A DNA stretch of 64,000 nucleotides from Palaemon carinicauda. Its lineage: Eukaryota; Arthropoda; Malacostraca; Decapoda; Palaemonidae. The stretch is from contig NC_090757.1 in assembly GCF_036898095.1 (NCBI RefSeq), positions 64,189,581 through 64,253,580 on the forward strand. The letters run 5' to 3'. This document shows positions 12,036 through 22,280 of this stretch, one piece after another. Position 1 is the stretch's first letter, and each line of letters begins with the position of its first letter. Below the pieces are notes generated by a model. It was not told the DNA's origin. It did no database searches and saw only the letters and a program-made list of their open reading frames with translations. Made by a program: the position numbers and the translations under genes.

Positions 12036-12210
12036 ATAATATTTGTTCCGTAACTCTTACACAAACCTACGCTGTTTATTAGGGGTATTACTTTCGACGA
12101 AGCCATTATATTTTAGCGAGGATTAACAACCCATTCCCCTAGTTATTGGGGGTAGGGGGGGGGGTTAGCTTGCTACAGCTCCCACCCACACACCTGTGAT
12201 TTAGCTCACT

Positions 12211-14446
12211 TTGCTTTTGGCTCGGACGATGAACGGTAATTGCCGCTCTTCATTCTCACCAATATTTGGACTGCTGTCAATCCTTTGTGTGCTTTGGCTC
12301 TTTCTTTTCAGTTTGTGTGTGTTGACTTCTGCTGAGCATGTGTACCTGCCTGGACTTGAAGACGGGATTCTTCTCCTTCGAAGGCTTCTTCGACACGGAA
12401 GAAACCTAAGGCTTCTTCAACACGGAAGAAACCTAAGGCTTCTTCGACACGGAAAAAACCTAAGGCTTCTTCGACACGGAAAAAACCTAAGGCTTCTTCG
12501 ATACGGAAAAAACCTAAGGCTTCTTCGACACGGAAAAAACCTAAGGCTTCTTCGACACGGAAAAAACCTAAGGCTTCTTCGACACGGAAAAAACCTAAGG
12601 CTTCTTCGACACGGAGAAAACCTAAGGCTTCTTCTCCCGCTTCCCGACCTTCCTCCGAAGCTCTTGCAGGTTCGCTTCTTCTCCCGCTTCCCGACCTTCC
12701 TCCGAAGCTCTTGCAGGTTCGCTTCTTCTCCCGCTTCCCGACCTTCCTCCAAAGCTCTTGCAGGTTCGCATCTTCTCCCGCCTCCAGACCCTCCTCCAAA
12801 GCTCTTGCAGGTTCGGATTCTTGCGAGAGACCGTCGAGTGGTAGTGCAGGCCCTTCAACGCCTGGTTAACCTTGGTCCTTGAGAGACGGTGTCACTTCCC
12901 CTAGCAAAGCAGCCCCGCCTATCTCCGAGGGTGTCCATGACTCTTGCTCACCTTTTATAGGTGTGGTCATCCTTGGGGTTACCGGGTCCGTCTTCCAAAG
13001 ATAACTTGCTGCAACTTCTTCGCTGTGGTGATAGTGTACAGGCCTCGACGACGTAAGAAGTAGATCCTCTTGCTTGCGTCGAGGTTGTATCAGGGGCGTC
13101 GTCCGCTGCCCATCCTGCCGACGCTTCTGCCCCTTCCTACTCTTCCGCCGTTGCTTTAGACTGCGCTTCCCCCCCTTCGAACATCCTTTGAGGGGGAAGC
13201 AAGGTCCTTTGTCCAACTCTCCTGTGAGTGCTTCTTCCGCTTGGGGGAGTTTACTCATAGAGACTCCTCTTTGGAGGACTGGTGCTACTGATGGTCAGCT
13301 TGCTGATATACCGGCCCCAAGAGGAAGTCATTGTCCCCGTAGGGCTTGCCCTCCTCTTCGTCTTAGATGTGTATCTTCACCTTCGGTGAAAAAGCACCTC
13401 GTTGGCTCTTCAGCTTCATCTACACAGGCGTCCTCTGCAGAGGAGCCTTCTCGTATCTCGTCTTGTGGCCCTCAACCTTCACCTGTTCCTGGACCTTCCT
13501 CTGACGACGCTGCTGCTAGTCCTCTGACTTCGGGCTTGGACACTCTTGTGGATCGTGCTCGATCCCTTATGGTGGATGTTCGCCCTTCCAAATGGCACAT
13601 CCCTGTTCCTGTTCCTACGCTCCGATCTTATGCTTCTTTTTGTCGTCCTGACTTGCCATGTCCGTTTCTGACTCCTTCAGATCTGCGCCTTCCTGCTCGC
13701 CACGTGACCTTGCGTCACTCGCCTGCGCTTCATCCAGTTATGTGCCTTCCTTGTGCGCACTAGCCGCCGACGCTTCTACAACTACCAACGCGTCGTTCTC
13801 CAGCGCCATAGGTTCTTGTGCAGCACTCTCCGTGCGCGTGCGCACCTTCTACACATTGGCCAGTTTGTGCTCCAGATGCGCGTCAGCCAGCGCTCGCCGG
13901 AACGACAGCACTCTCCAGCTCGCCAACGCTCTCCGGCCGCTCCAGTGCACTAGGGCTAAACAGCGCGTCGGCACTCTCCAGCATGTCAGAGCTCCCCAGC
14001 GCGTCCACGCTTTCCAGCGCATCAGTGTTTGCCAGCTCGCTAGCATGATAGCACTCACCAGCACGTCAGCGCTCTCCAGCCCTCTCCTACGTGCCAGCAC
14101 TCGCCAGAACGCCAGCGCTCTTCAGCACGACCACTCACCAGCATGTCAGCGTTATCCAGTTCGCCAGCTATCTCATGCGCGCCAGCGCTTTTCAGCGAAT
14201 CCACAATCTCCAGCACATCAGCGTTTGCCAGCTTGCCAGCACGCAAGCGCTCATCAGCACGACAGCACTTTCCATTATGTCAGCGCTCTTCTGTGCACCA
14301 CCGCTCTCCAGCTCAACAGCATTTGCCAGCCCTCTCCAGCGCACCAGCGCTCTCCAGGAGATTCCTGGAGGTCGAGCCTGCTGAGAATTATGCAAACTCC
14401 CTCACAACCTAAGTCGTCCCTGGCACTCCCTCTGGCCGAGACCTAG
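12211..14446 (+). pseudogene. gag: Ser/Pro-rich gag N-terminal region with VNTRs (R1)
   Basis: No single frame spans this region. Overlapping open stretches are 12211-12882, 13074-13763 and 13658-14446. A pyrimidine tract ending in CAG at about 12311 is a good splice acceptor, followed by nine 27-bp repeats (12376-12625; TRKKPKASS in one frame) and four 47-bp repeats whose length is not a multiple of three. A Ser/Pro/Ala-rich segment then leads into short CAGCGCTCTC-type repeats read as QRSPARQ. The end joins the conserved gag sequence at 14357/14358. I read it as a decayed, disordered gag N-terminus. The hydrophobic run near its start is probably a by-product of the pyrimidine tract. Confidence 0.5.
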
Positions 14447-15270
14447 TTCTAGGGCAAGAGTACATTGACAAAGTGGTGGCCAGCAATGCCGAGGCTCCCA
14501 AGACCCAGAGTGCCTCTAAATTGCTCCAGGGCCTCAAAAACCAAGGGAAGGTCTATGTGCCCGAAGGACGTCGCCCAGGTCCTTGTAAAGTGTTGACGGC
14601 CGTGGACATTCTGAGCCAAGGCGTCTCTGATGACAGAGCCTCTTCGGCCCCAGTCTGTTTCTCACCAGCAGAGGCCTCCATGATGGAGGAGATGTCGCGA
14701 GACTTGGTTAACGTCTCCTCTTGGCTAGACTGGTGGGCTTCCACGTTGGTGGGTGTTCAAGCCTCCTATGACCCCGAGGACCCTGACCAGCAAGGCCTAA
14801 TGAGGGACCTCATTACCTCCGGGGGTAAAACCCTCAAGTTCTTAACATATCAGTCTCTCGCCCTTACAGCCAACTGGGTTCTCCGTAAGAGAGACACTGT
14901 TCTTATGAAAGTGTCTTGGAAGGTACCGGACAGGGAGGCGCGAGCAATTCGCAGCCTGCCCCTGTGGGGAGAGTCTCTGTTTCCTCTGAAAGAGCTAGAG
15001 GCCTTAATGGAAAAGGTCTCGAAAAAGAAGGAGGCCAACGTCACCAGACCGGCAACTTCAAGGAGACCTCCATACAAGAGGTCCGTCTCAGACAGCGCCG
15101 CGACGCCCCAAGCCTCTTCCAGCACTACGAGGAAAGAGGCCCCCTCTTCCTCCTGGTCCTCAACTCCGCAACCCTCCCGCAGGGGAGCTGCAGCGCCCTC
15201 AAGCTCCTTCAGGTCGGGTTACTCCGCTTCTAGGAGAGGCAGATCAGGCCGCTCCTCTAGAAGAAGGTAG
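14413..15270 (+). CDS. gag: DIRS Gag-like protein, C-terminal part (R2)
   Basis: Same protein as at 6616-7473 with one substitution (TTRKEA in place of TTRREA). It lies one frame away from the upstream Ser/Pro-rich stretch, which ends at 14446 with a TAG. This is the same apparent one-base gag break as in R1. The GTG at 14473 is not a plausible eukaryotic start. Confidence 0.7.
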   Translation, partial: VVPGTPSGRDLVLGQEYIDKVVASNAEAPKTQSASKLLQGLKNQGKVYVPEGRRPGPCKVLTAVDILSQGVSDDRASSAPVCFSPAEASMMEEMSRDLVNVSSWLDWWASTLVGVQASYDPEDPDQQGLMRDLITSGGKTLKFLTYQSLALTANWVLRKRDTVLMKVSWKVPDREARAIRSLPLWGESLFPLKELEALMEKVSKKKEANVTRPATSRRPPYKRSVSDSAATPQASSSTTRKEAPSSSWSSTPQPSRRGAAAPSSSFRSGYSASRRGRSGRSSRRR

Positions 15271-15502
15271 AGTGGGAGGCCCCCTATCCCCGCCCAAGCC
15301 TCGGGTTGGGGGATGCCTCAGACAACATTGGCAAGCATGGAAGGCTCAAGGGGCAGAGCCTTGGACAGTGTCCGTCCTAAAGGAGGGCTACAGACTCCCG
15401 TTCCTGACGAATCCACCCCCTCTTATTCCGGCCAACCGGACGGAATGACTAGCTCCCAAAGATCCGTTAAAGAGGACCGCCCTTCAAGAGGAGGTATCCT
15501 CC

Positions 15503-16963
15503 ATGTTAGAAAAGGGCGCCATGGAAGAAGTTCCTCTCCCAGGGCCAGGTTTCTACAGTCGCCTGTTCCTGGTAGAGAAAGCGACGGGGGGGTGGAGACC
15601 GGTTATAGACCTGTCAGCTCTCAACAAGTTCGTCAAGAAGACGGACTTCGAGATGGTCACGCCAAAGTCAGTCCTGCTGTCCTTGAGGGAGAAAAATTTT
15701 ATGATGACCGTCGACCTCAAGGACGCATACTTCCAAATTCCGATCCACCCCTCGAGTCGGAAGTTCCTCCGGGTGAAATGGGGTTCCCAGAGCCTGCAAT
15801 TCAGAACTCTTTGCTTCGGTCTGTCAACAGCGCCCCAGGTGTTCACGAGAGTCTTCACGACTGTCTCAGTGTGGGCTTACGAACGTGGCATCCGCCTCAT
15901 CAGATACCTGGACGACTGGTTGCTCCTTTCCGCCTCAAAGGCCCTCTTGGAGGAACAAGGGAGAAGTCTCCTGCAGTTTTGCAGAGATCTGGGGATTGTC
16001 ATCAACCCAAAGAAGTCAAATCTATCCCCGTCCACCAGAATGAACTACTTGGGGATGACATTGGACACCATTCAAGGAAAAGTTTTCCCTTCGGAGGACA
16101 GGATAAGGAACCTCAGGCACATCATCCAGCCGTTCCTATCAGAACAACCCAGGAGAGCGAAAGACTGGCAGAGGCTGATAGGCCACCTGGTCTCATTGGA
16201 GAAACTAGTTCCCCAAGGGAGGATAAAGCTCAGATCCATTCAATGGAATCTCAAGAACCTCTGGTGCCAGACGGACTCACAACAAGTTCTAATTCCAGTC
16301 CTTCCAGACACAAGACCCTCCCTGGAATGGTGGCACTGCCAGTCGAACTCCCTCAAGGGGATGCCCTTCGGGACCAGCCCTCCAGAATTACTTCTGTTCA
16401 CAGACGCCTCCAACCAAGGATGGGGAGCCCACCTCCTCGACGGGACGGCACGAGGTACCTGGTTGGAAGGGGAAAAGCAACTCCACATCAATGTCCTGGA
16501 GTTGAAAGCAGTCCAGAAGGCGTGCTTACACTTCGCAAGTCTGCTAAAGGGAAACACCGTGGCATTGATGTGCGACAACGCCACGGTAGTAGCATACATA
16601 AAGAAGCAGGGAGGCTTGAAATCGAGGGAGTTGTGCGATCTCACCATAGAGATTCTGAATTGGGCAGAGGAAAATCACGTGGTGTTGTTAGCAAGGTTCA
16701 TTCCCGGGAAGAAAAACGTTCTGGCCGACGGCCTCAGCAGAATGGGCCAGATAGTAGGGACAGAGTGGTCCCTCCTCCCAGAAGTAGCCAGGCTCATCAT
16801 TCAGCGTTGGGGTTCCCCGGTGATGGACCTCTTTGCAACGAAACTCAACGGCCAACTCCCAGTCTATTGCTCCCCCGTACCAGACCCGAAAGTAGCCTTG
16901 GAAGACGCCTCTCAGCACAAGTGGACAATCTGGATGTGTACGCTTTTCCCCCCTTCACGTTGA
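15503..16963 (+). CDS. DIRS reverse transcriptase / RNase H (R2)
   Basis: 486 codons from the first ATG; the frame is also open upstream into the end of gag, and the extra residues (LRQHWQAW, SVLKEGYRLPF) look like a real DIRS RT N-terminus. RT motif A is VDLKDAYFQIP (Asp71) and the catalytic motif is RYLDDWLL (Asp137/Asp138). RNase H residues are visible as FTDAS (Asp301), VLELKAV (Glu333), CDNATV (Asp358) and LADGLSR (Asp409). After GSPVMDLFATKLNG (about 437-450) the frame ends at a TGA, while the homologous continuation (VYAFPPFTLI, LVAPWWPEREWF) lies in the neighbouring frame up to 17193. That tail resembles the Dam-like methyltransferase region of DIRS elements. It copies element RNA into DNA. 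RT and RNase H domains are intact; the tail is cut off by an apparent one-base loss near 16910. Confidence 0.92.
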   Translation: MLEKGAMEEVPLPGPGFYSRLFLVEKATGGWRPVIDLSALNKFVKKTDFEMVTPKSVLLSLREKNFMMTVDLKDAYFQIPIHPSSRKFLRVKWGSQSLQFRTLCFGLSTAPQVFTRVFTTVSVWAYERGIRLIRYLDDWLLLSASKALLEEQGRSLLQFCRDLGIVINPKKSNLSPSTRMNYLGMTLDTIQGKVFPSEDRIRNLRHIIQPFLSEQPRRAKDWQRLIGHLVSLEKLVPQGRIKLRSIQWNLKNLWCQTDSQQVLIPVLPDTRPSLEWWHCQSNSLKGMPFGTSPPELLLFTDASNQGWGAHLLDGTARGTWLEGEKQLHINVLELKAVQKACLHFASLLKGNTVALMCDNATVVAYIKKQGGLKSRELCDLTIEILNWAEENHVVLLARFIPGKKNVLADGLSRMGQIVGTEWSLLPEVARLIIQRWGSPVMDLFATKLNGQLPVYCSPVPDPKVALEDASQHKWTIWMCTLFPPSR

Positions 16964-17193
16964 TAAGACAGGTGCTCAACAGAGTAAGGGCCGCCCGAAA
17001 CCTAAAGATGACTTTGGTAGCGCCCTGGTGGCCGGAGAGGGAGTGGTTCGCAGACCTAAAAGACCTAACGAGTCACCCGCCGTGGCCTCTACCCACCAGG
17101 TCAGACCTTCTGCACCAGCCTCACTTTCTCAAGCTCCACGACAACCCACTCTCCCTTCGTCTTCACGCCTGGAGACTATCCAGCGGCTCCTGA
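16913..17193 (+). pseudogene. RT-polyprotein C-terminal tail, detached frame (R2)
   Basis: About 93 residues (VDNLDVYAFPPF through LRLHAWRLSSGS) continue the RT protein in a shifted frame. They form the end of a 626-codon open stretch (15313-17193) whose earlier part is the out-of-frame shadow of RT. The FPPF and DLFAT motifs are compatible with a Dam-like methyltransferase fold. It overlaps the start of the YR frame. Confidence 0.6.
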
Positions 17194-18215
17194 AGAAGGA
17201 AGGTTATTCTCCCTCCATGGCTAAGAGAATGTCTCTATACCTGAGAAAGTCGTCAGCCGCGATATACCAGGCAAAATGGGCCTCCTTCACGAAGTGGTGC
17301 TCTGAGAGGCACATTAGACCTCTTAAGGCCTCTGTCCCAGACATAGCAGATTTTCTGGTGTTTCTTAGGGACAAAGTAGGAATGTCAATTCCAGCCATAA
17401 AAGGGGTTCGGGCTGCCTTAGGCCAAGTCTTCCTCCTGAAGGGCATCGACCTGGGGGCCTCGAGACACATAGCGATGCTTGTCAAAAGCTTCGAGCAGTC
17501 TTGCCCCCCTCAGGCGAGGAGGGTGCCCCAGTGGGACTTAGCCAAGGTCCTGAAGAGGCTGTGTCGTCCCCCCTTTGAACCCTTGAAGGATATCGTAGAC
17601 AAAGATCTCACCCTCAAGGCCGTCTTCTTGCTGGCCTTGGCGTCCGCTAAGAGAGTGGGAGAGATCCATGGTCTGTCATACGACGTCTCTCACTCAAAGG
17701 GGTGGAATGAAGTATCCTTCAAGTTCGTGCCTTCTTTTGTGGCCAAGACTCAGAACCCAGCAGTCTGGGACCCGAGGTTTGAAGGTTTCTCAATTCCTGC
17801 CATCCCTAAGACAGGCAATGCAGAAGACTTAAAATTGTGCCCAGTGCGAACAATTAGAAAATACCCGGAAAGGACAGCGCATCTCCGACCAGGCATCAAG
17901 AGCCTCTTCGTTTCCACAGGTATTAATAAGAAACAAGTTTCCAAAAACACCATCTCCTTCTGGTTGAGACAGGTTATCGCCAGAACCTACAAGGAGGCTG
18001 GCATGGCAGTGCCAGGCACTCCCAGACCTCATGACATCAGGGGCCTGAGCACCTCCTTAGCCTTTGAGAAAAACATGGCAGTAGGGCAAATTCTGCGAGC
18101 AGGTACTTGGTTGAACCAGTCAACCTTTACTGCCCACTACCTCAAGGACTACTCAAGAAAATCCTTGGACGGGTTCTCCATGGGAACAGTCATCTCCGCC
18201 CTCCAAGCGGTGTAA
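17028..18215 (+). CDS. DIRS tyrosine recombinase (R2)
   Basis: 395 codons counted from a GTG; the first ATG is at 17217 (MAKRMSLYLRK), so the true start is uncertain and the frame overlaps the RT tail. The expected signature residues are all present: Arg209 (SAKRVGEIHGL), Lys240 (FVAKTQ), His335-x-x-Arg338 (PHDIRGLS), Trp361 and the probable nucleophile Tyr371 (FTAHYLKDY). The N-terminal half (about residues 60-160) is the SAM-like core-binding part. The enzyme integrates the circular DNA copy without a DDE integrase. The frame is unbroken and appears identical in R2-R5. Confidence 0.93.
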   Translation: MAGEGVVRRPKRPNESPAVASTHQVRPSAPASLSQAPRQPTLPSSSRLETIQRLLKKEGYSPSMAKRMSLYLRKSSAAIYQAKWASFTKWCSERHIRPLKASVPDIADFLVFLRDKVGMSIPAIKGVRAALGQVFLLKGIDLGASRHIAMLVKSFEQSCPPQARRVPQWDLAKVLKRLCRPPFEPLKDIVDKDLTLKAVFLLALASAKRVGEIHGLSYDVSHSKGWNEVSFKFVPSFVAKTQNPAVWDPRFEGFSIPAIPKTGNAEDLKLCPVRTIRKYPERTAHLRPGIKSLFVSTGINKKQVSKNTISFWLRQVIARTYKEAGMAVPGTPRPHDIRGLSTSLAFEKNMAVGQILRAGTWLNQSTFTAHYLKDYSRKSLDGFSMGTVISALQAV

Positions 18216-20043
18216 CGGTAAAACCCCAGGCGCATTCAAGACTAGCGACCGGTAGGCACAAGTGCGGTTTCCTACCTCCTACCCAGTTGCTTACTTGCCT
18301 CTTCGGGGAGTACCGTCTGTTCCCAGAAAATAACACATTCTTCACGGCTACGCTTCGAGAAGGAACGTCAAAAGAAGTTTTTCAAAGGGTGAGTACTTAG
18401 ACACTAACGTGAATTTTTGTGTAGTTACCCTCGCTTCCGCTCTCTAGTAGGTCCCGTTATCCAGAGGCCTTTTGGCCTCCACGGCCAGGTCAGTGGGTCA
18501 GAATAGCACTCCCTCCTCCTAAAGTGTAAGTCTCCTAAGAAAGTAGTTCGAGGTAAGTATTCGTGTTGGAACAAATAAAAAATTTTAAGTAATTTTTATT
18601 TTTCCTAACATACTTACCGAGAACTACTTTCGGGTAATGGCCCTCCCTTCCTTCCCCGAGCGCCTCTCTTCCCTTGCTAGCATTTTGCTAATTCAATCGA
18701 ACTTAATGAAGATGCTGACCCAGCAAACTAGCGACCTACCTTAATCCTACCCTCGGGGCACATTCCTTGATGCCGGGGGTAAGGCTACTTAGAGCGCGGA
18801 GTGGGGGGGTAACTTACTCAAAACTCTGGTCGGCAGAGAGAGATCACCAGTGACCTCCTAAGAAAGTAGTTCTCGGTAAGTATGTTAGGGAAAATAAAAA
18901 TTACTTAAAATTTTTGATATTTCTTATCGAATAAACTCATTAGGGGAAAAATGTCTGCCTTAACTTAAATACGATAATATAAAGTCAGTTTTACAATATA
19001 ATAAATATAATTCAGTATTACCTTTCCAGGAGTGAATCCAGTTCGGAAGCAAGCACAGAGTTAAGACTTTGTCTTGGGGTAGGCTAAAGTTACGGCAGTG
19101 CAATGGGGTCTACCCCCCTCCCCTCTGGTAGGGAAGGACACAGCTCCTTTTTTAGGATAGGTGATGTTCTTATTTTTGTTTCCTTTTTTGAAATATGGGA
19201 TCCTTTTCATATTAGTGGCCAGTTCCTCCCTCTGCGACCGCCCCCTCTAACAGTGCCATTTTCTTAGTCGGCCATTATCATGCATACAGTTGGCCGCTAT
19301 CATACATACACCCCGAAATGTTACTCCCAGTCTGTCCCAACGTACTACAAAGGCTCCTACCGTAGCCTAATGTAGGCTATGTCCACCTAACCTAATACTC
19401 AGCTGATACCTACTCTACCCTTTCTTTCCTATACAGCGCTGTATAGTATACCCGTTCAGTATGAAATACATACCGGCCAATGCCCGTCCTCCGTAGCAAA
19501 AATTTATTTGCCAATTTTTCTTGCTTGAGGGTACACTCGGGCACACTATTCTATCTGATTTCTCTTCCTTTTGTTTTGTTAAAGTTTTCTTATAGTTTAT
19601 ATGGGCGATATTTATTTTAATGGTATTACACTTCTTAAAATAGTTTATTTTCCATTGTTTCCTTTCCTCACTGGGCTATTTTCCCTGTTGGGGCCCCTGG
19701 GCTTATAGCATTCTGCTTTTCCAACTAGGGTTGTAGCCTAGCAAGTAATAATAATAATAATAATAATATTGTTGTTAATAGCACTTTTTTTATATAAATT
19801 ATGAGAACAGCCCAGTGAGGAAAGGGAATGCTGTAAATAGACTACAAGAGAAGTAATGAACAATTAGAATAATATTTGTTCCGTAACTCTTACACAAACC
19901 TACGCTGTTTATTAGGGGTATTACTTTCGACGAAGCCATTATATTTTAGCGAGGATTAACAACCCATTCCCCTAGTTATTGGGGGTAGGGGGGGGGGTTA
20001 GCTTGCTACAGCTCCCACCCACACACCTGTGATTTAGCTCACT
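18216..20043 (+). other. DIRS 3' region, inverted arms and leader (R2)
   Basis: As in R1: hairpin at 18464-18479, arms A/B/C at 18534-18915 and the embedded dispersed-repeat pair at 19523-19868. A one-base difference from R1 is seen at about 18323 (ctgttcccag in place of ctgttcctag). Confidence 0.65.
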
Positions 20044-22280
20044 TTGCTTTTGGCTCGGACGATGAACGGTAATTGCCGCTCTTCATTCTCACCAATATTT
20101 GGACTGCTGTCAATCCTTTGTGTGCTTTGGCTCTTTCTTTTCAGTTTGTGTGTGTTGACTTCTGCTGAGCATGTGTACCTGCCTGGACTTGAAGACGGGA
20201 TTCTTCTCCTTCGAAGGCTTCTTCGACACGGAAGAAACCTAAGGCTTCTTCAACACGGAAGAAACCTAAGGCTTCTTCGACACGGAAAAAACCTAAGGCT
20301 TCTTCGACACGGAAAAAACCTAAGGCTTCTTCGATACGGAAAAAACCTAAGGCTTCTTCGACACGGAAAAAACCTAAGGCTTCTTCGACACGGAAAAAAC
20401 CTAAGGCTTCTTCGACACGGAAAAAACCTAAGGCTTCTTCGACACGGAGAAAACCTAAGGCTTCTTCTCCCGCTTCCCGACCTTCCTCCGAAGCTCTTGC
20501 AGGTTTGCTTCTTCTCCCGCTTCCCGACCTTCCTCCGAAGCTCTTGCAGGTTCGCTTCTTCTCCCGCTTCCCGACCTTCCTCCAAAGCTCTTGCAGGTTC
20601 GCATCTTCTCCCGCCTCCAGACCCTCCTCCAAAGCTCTTGCAGGTTCGGATTCTTGCGAGAGACCGTCGAGTGGTAGTGCAGGCCCTTCAACGCCTGGTT
20701 AACCTTGGTCCTTGAGAGACGGTGTCACTTCCCCTAGCAAAGCAGCCCCGCCTATCTCCGGGGGGTGTCCATGACTCTTGCTCACCTTTTATAGGTGTGG
20801 TCATCCTTGGGGTTACCGGGTCCGTCTTCCAAAGATAACTTGCTGCAACTTCTTCGCTGTGGTGATAGTGTACAGGCCTCGACGACGTAAGAAGTAGATC
20901 CTCTTGCTTGCGTCGAGGTTGTATCAGGGGCGTCGTCCGCTGCCCATCCTGCCGACGCTTCTGCCCCTTCCTACTCTTCCGCCGTTGCTTTAGACTGCGC
21001 TTCCCCCCCTTCGAACATCCTTTGAGGGGGAAGCAAGGTCCTTTGTCCAACTCTCCTGTGAGTGCTTCTTCCGCTTGGGGGAGTTTACTCATAGAGACTC
21101 CTCTTTGGAGGACTGGTGCTACTGATGGTCAGCTTGCTGATATACCGGCCCCAAGAGGAAGTCATTGTCCCCGTAGGGCTTGCCCTCCTCTTCGTCTTAG
21201 ATGTGTATCTTCACCTTCGGTGAAAAAGCACCTCGTTGGCTCTTCAGCTTCATCTACACAGGCGTCCTCTGCAGAGGAGCCTTCTCGTATCTCGTCTTGT
21301 GGCCCTCAACCTTCACCTGTTCCTGGACCTTCCTCTGACGACGCTGCTGCTAGTCCTCTGACTTCGGGCTTGGACACTCTTGTGGATCGTGCTCGATCCC
21401 TTATGGTGGATGTTCGCCCTTCCAAATGGCACATCCCTGTTCCTGTTCCTACGCTCCGATCTTATGCTTCTTTTTGTCGTCCTGACTTGCCATGTCCGTT
21501 TCTGACTCCTTCAGATCTGCGCCTTCCTGCTCGCCACGTGACCTTGCGTCACTCGCCTGCGCTTCATCCAGTTATGTGCCTTCCTTGTGCGCACTAGCCG
21601 CCGACGCTTCTACAACTACCAACGCGTCGTTCTCCAGCGCCATAGGTTCTTGTGCAGCACTCTCCGTGCGCGTGCGCACCTTCTACACATTGGCCAGTTT
21701 GTGCTCCAGATGCGCGTCAGCCAGCGCTCGCCGGAACGACAGCACTCTCCAGCTCGCCAACGCTCTCCGGCCGCTCCAGTGCACTAGGGCTAAACAGCGC
21801 GTCGGCACTCTCCAGCATGTCAGAGCTCCCCAGCGCGTCCACGCTTTCCAGCGCATCAGTGTTTGCCAGCTCGCTAGCATGATAGCACTCACCAGCACGT
21901 CAGCGCTCTCCAGCCCTCTCCTACGTGCCAGCACTCGCCAGAACGCCAGCGCTCTTCAGCACGACCACTCACCAGCATGTCAGCGTTATCCAGTTCGCCA
22001 GCTATCTCATGCGCGCCAGCGCTTTTCAGCGAATCCACAATCTCCAGCACATCAGCGTTTGCCAGCTTGCCAGCACGCAAGCGCTCATCAGCACGACAGC
22101 ACTTTCCATTATGTCAGCGCTCTTCTGTGCACCACCGCTCTCCAGCTCAACAGCATTTGCCAGCCCTCTCCAGCGCACCAGCGCTCTCCAGGAGATTCCT
22201 GGAGGTCGAGCCTGCTGAGAATTATGCAAACTCCCTCACAACCTAAGTCGTCCCTGGCACTCCCTCTGGCCGAGACCTAG
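20044..22280 (+). pseudogene. gag: Ser/Pro-rich gag N-terminal region (R2)
   Basis: Nine 27-bp repeats at 20209-20458, then the 47-bp repeats. R2-R4 share a C-to-T change in the first 47-bp copy (caggtttgctt) that R1 and the rightmost copy lack. They also share CCGGGGGGTG near 20760, where R1 has CCGAGGGTG, one base shorter. The open pieces are 20044-20715, 20908-21597 and 21492-22280. Confidence 0.5.

Larger units (their letters stand above)
10383..12210 (+). other. DIRS 3' region, inverted arms and 5' leader (R1)
   Basis: Non-coding. In order: a perfect hairpin GAGGCC-TTTT-GGCCTC at 10631-10646; arm A at 10701-10745, arm B (inverted) at 10751-10798 and arm C (same sense as A) at 11024-11082, all built on GAAAGTAGTTCTCGGTAAG; an embedded dispersed-repeat inverted pair with (AAT)n at 11690-12035; and a leader (from about 12073) ending in a poly-G tract near 12155. 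Arms A/B/C may be the element's terminal and internal complementary repeats. The repeats contain GGTAAGTAT, a good splice-donor match. Confidence 0.65.
6561..14357 (+). mobile_element. DIRS1-like array, repeat R1
   Basis: First of five head-to-tail repeats (7,797 bp against 7,834 bp for R2-R4). The 37-bp shortfall comes from a deletion of 37 bp in RT, an extra T in YR and one base fewer near 12927. Order within the repeat: gag C-part, RT/RNase H, YR, 3' non-coding with inverted arms, 5' leader, Ser/Pro-rich gag N-part. It is the most diverged repeat and the left edge of the array. Confidence 0.85.
14358..22191 (+). mobile_element. DIRS1-like array, repeat R2
   Basis: A 7,834-bp repeat joined to R1 by '...ctctccag|gagattcctgg...'. 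The same junction separates all repeats. It differs from R3-R5 at a few bases (for example K for R near the gag C-terminus, and Ala for Thr in the SDSxATPQ segment). Confidence 0.88.

Noticed and set aside
12229..12380. Secreted or membrane protein suggested by a hydrophobic run after ATG 12229 and in each unit
   Set aside because: The hydrophobic residues come from a pyrimidine-rich tract that looks like a splice acceptor. The same frame then reads the 27-bp repeats as Leu/Arg-rich, whereas another frame gives the consistent Ser/Pro/Lys-rich product.
12308..12799. Antisense frames across the 27-bp repeats (EALGFFRV type)
   Set aside because: They mirror the repeat on the opposite strand, recur in all units, and no promoter or domain supports them.
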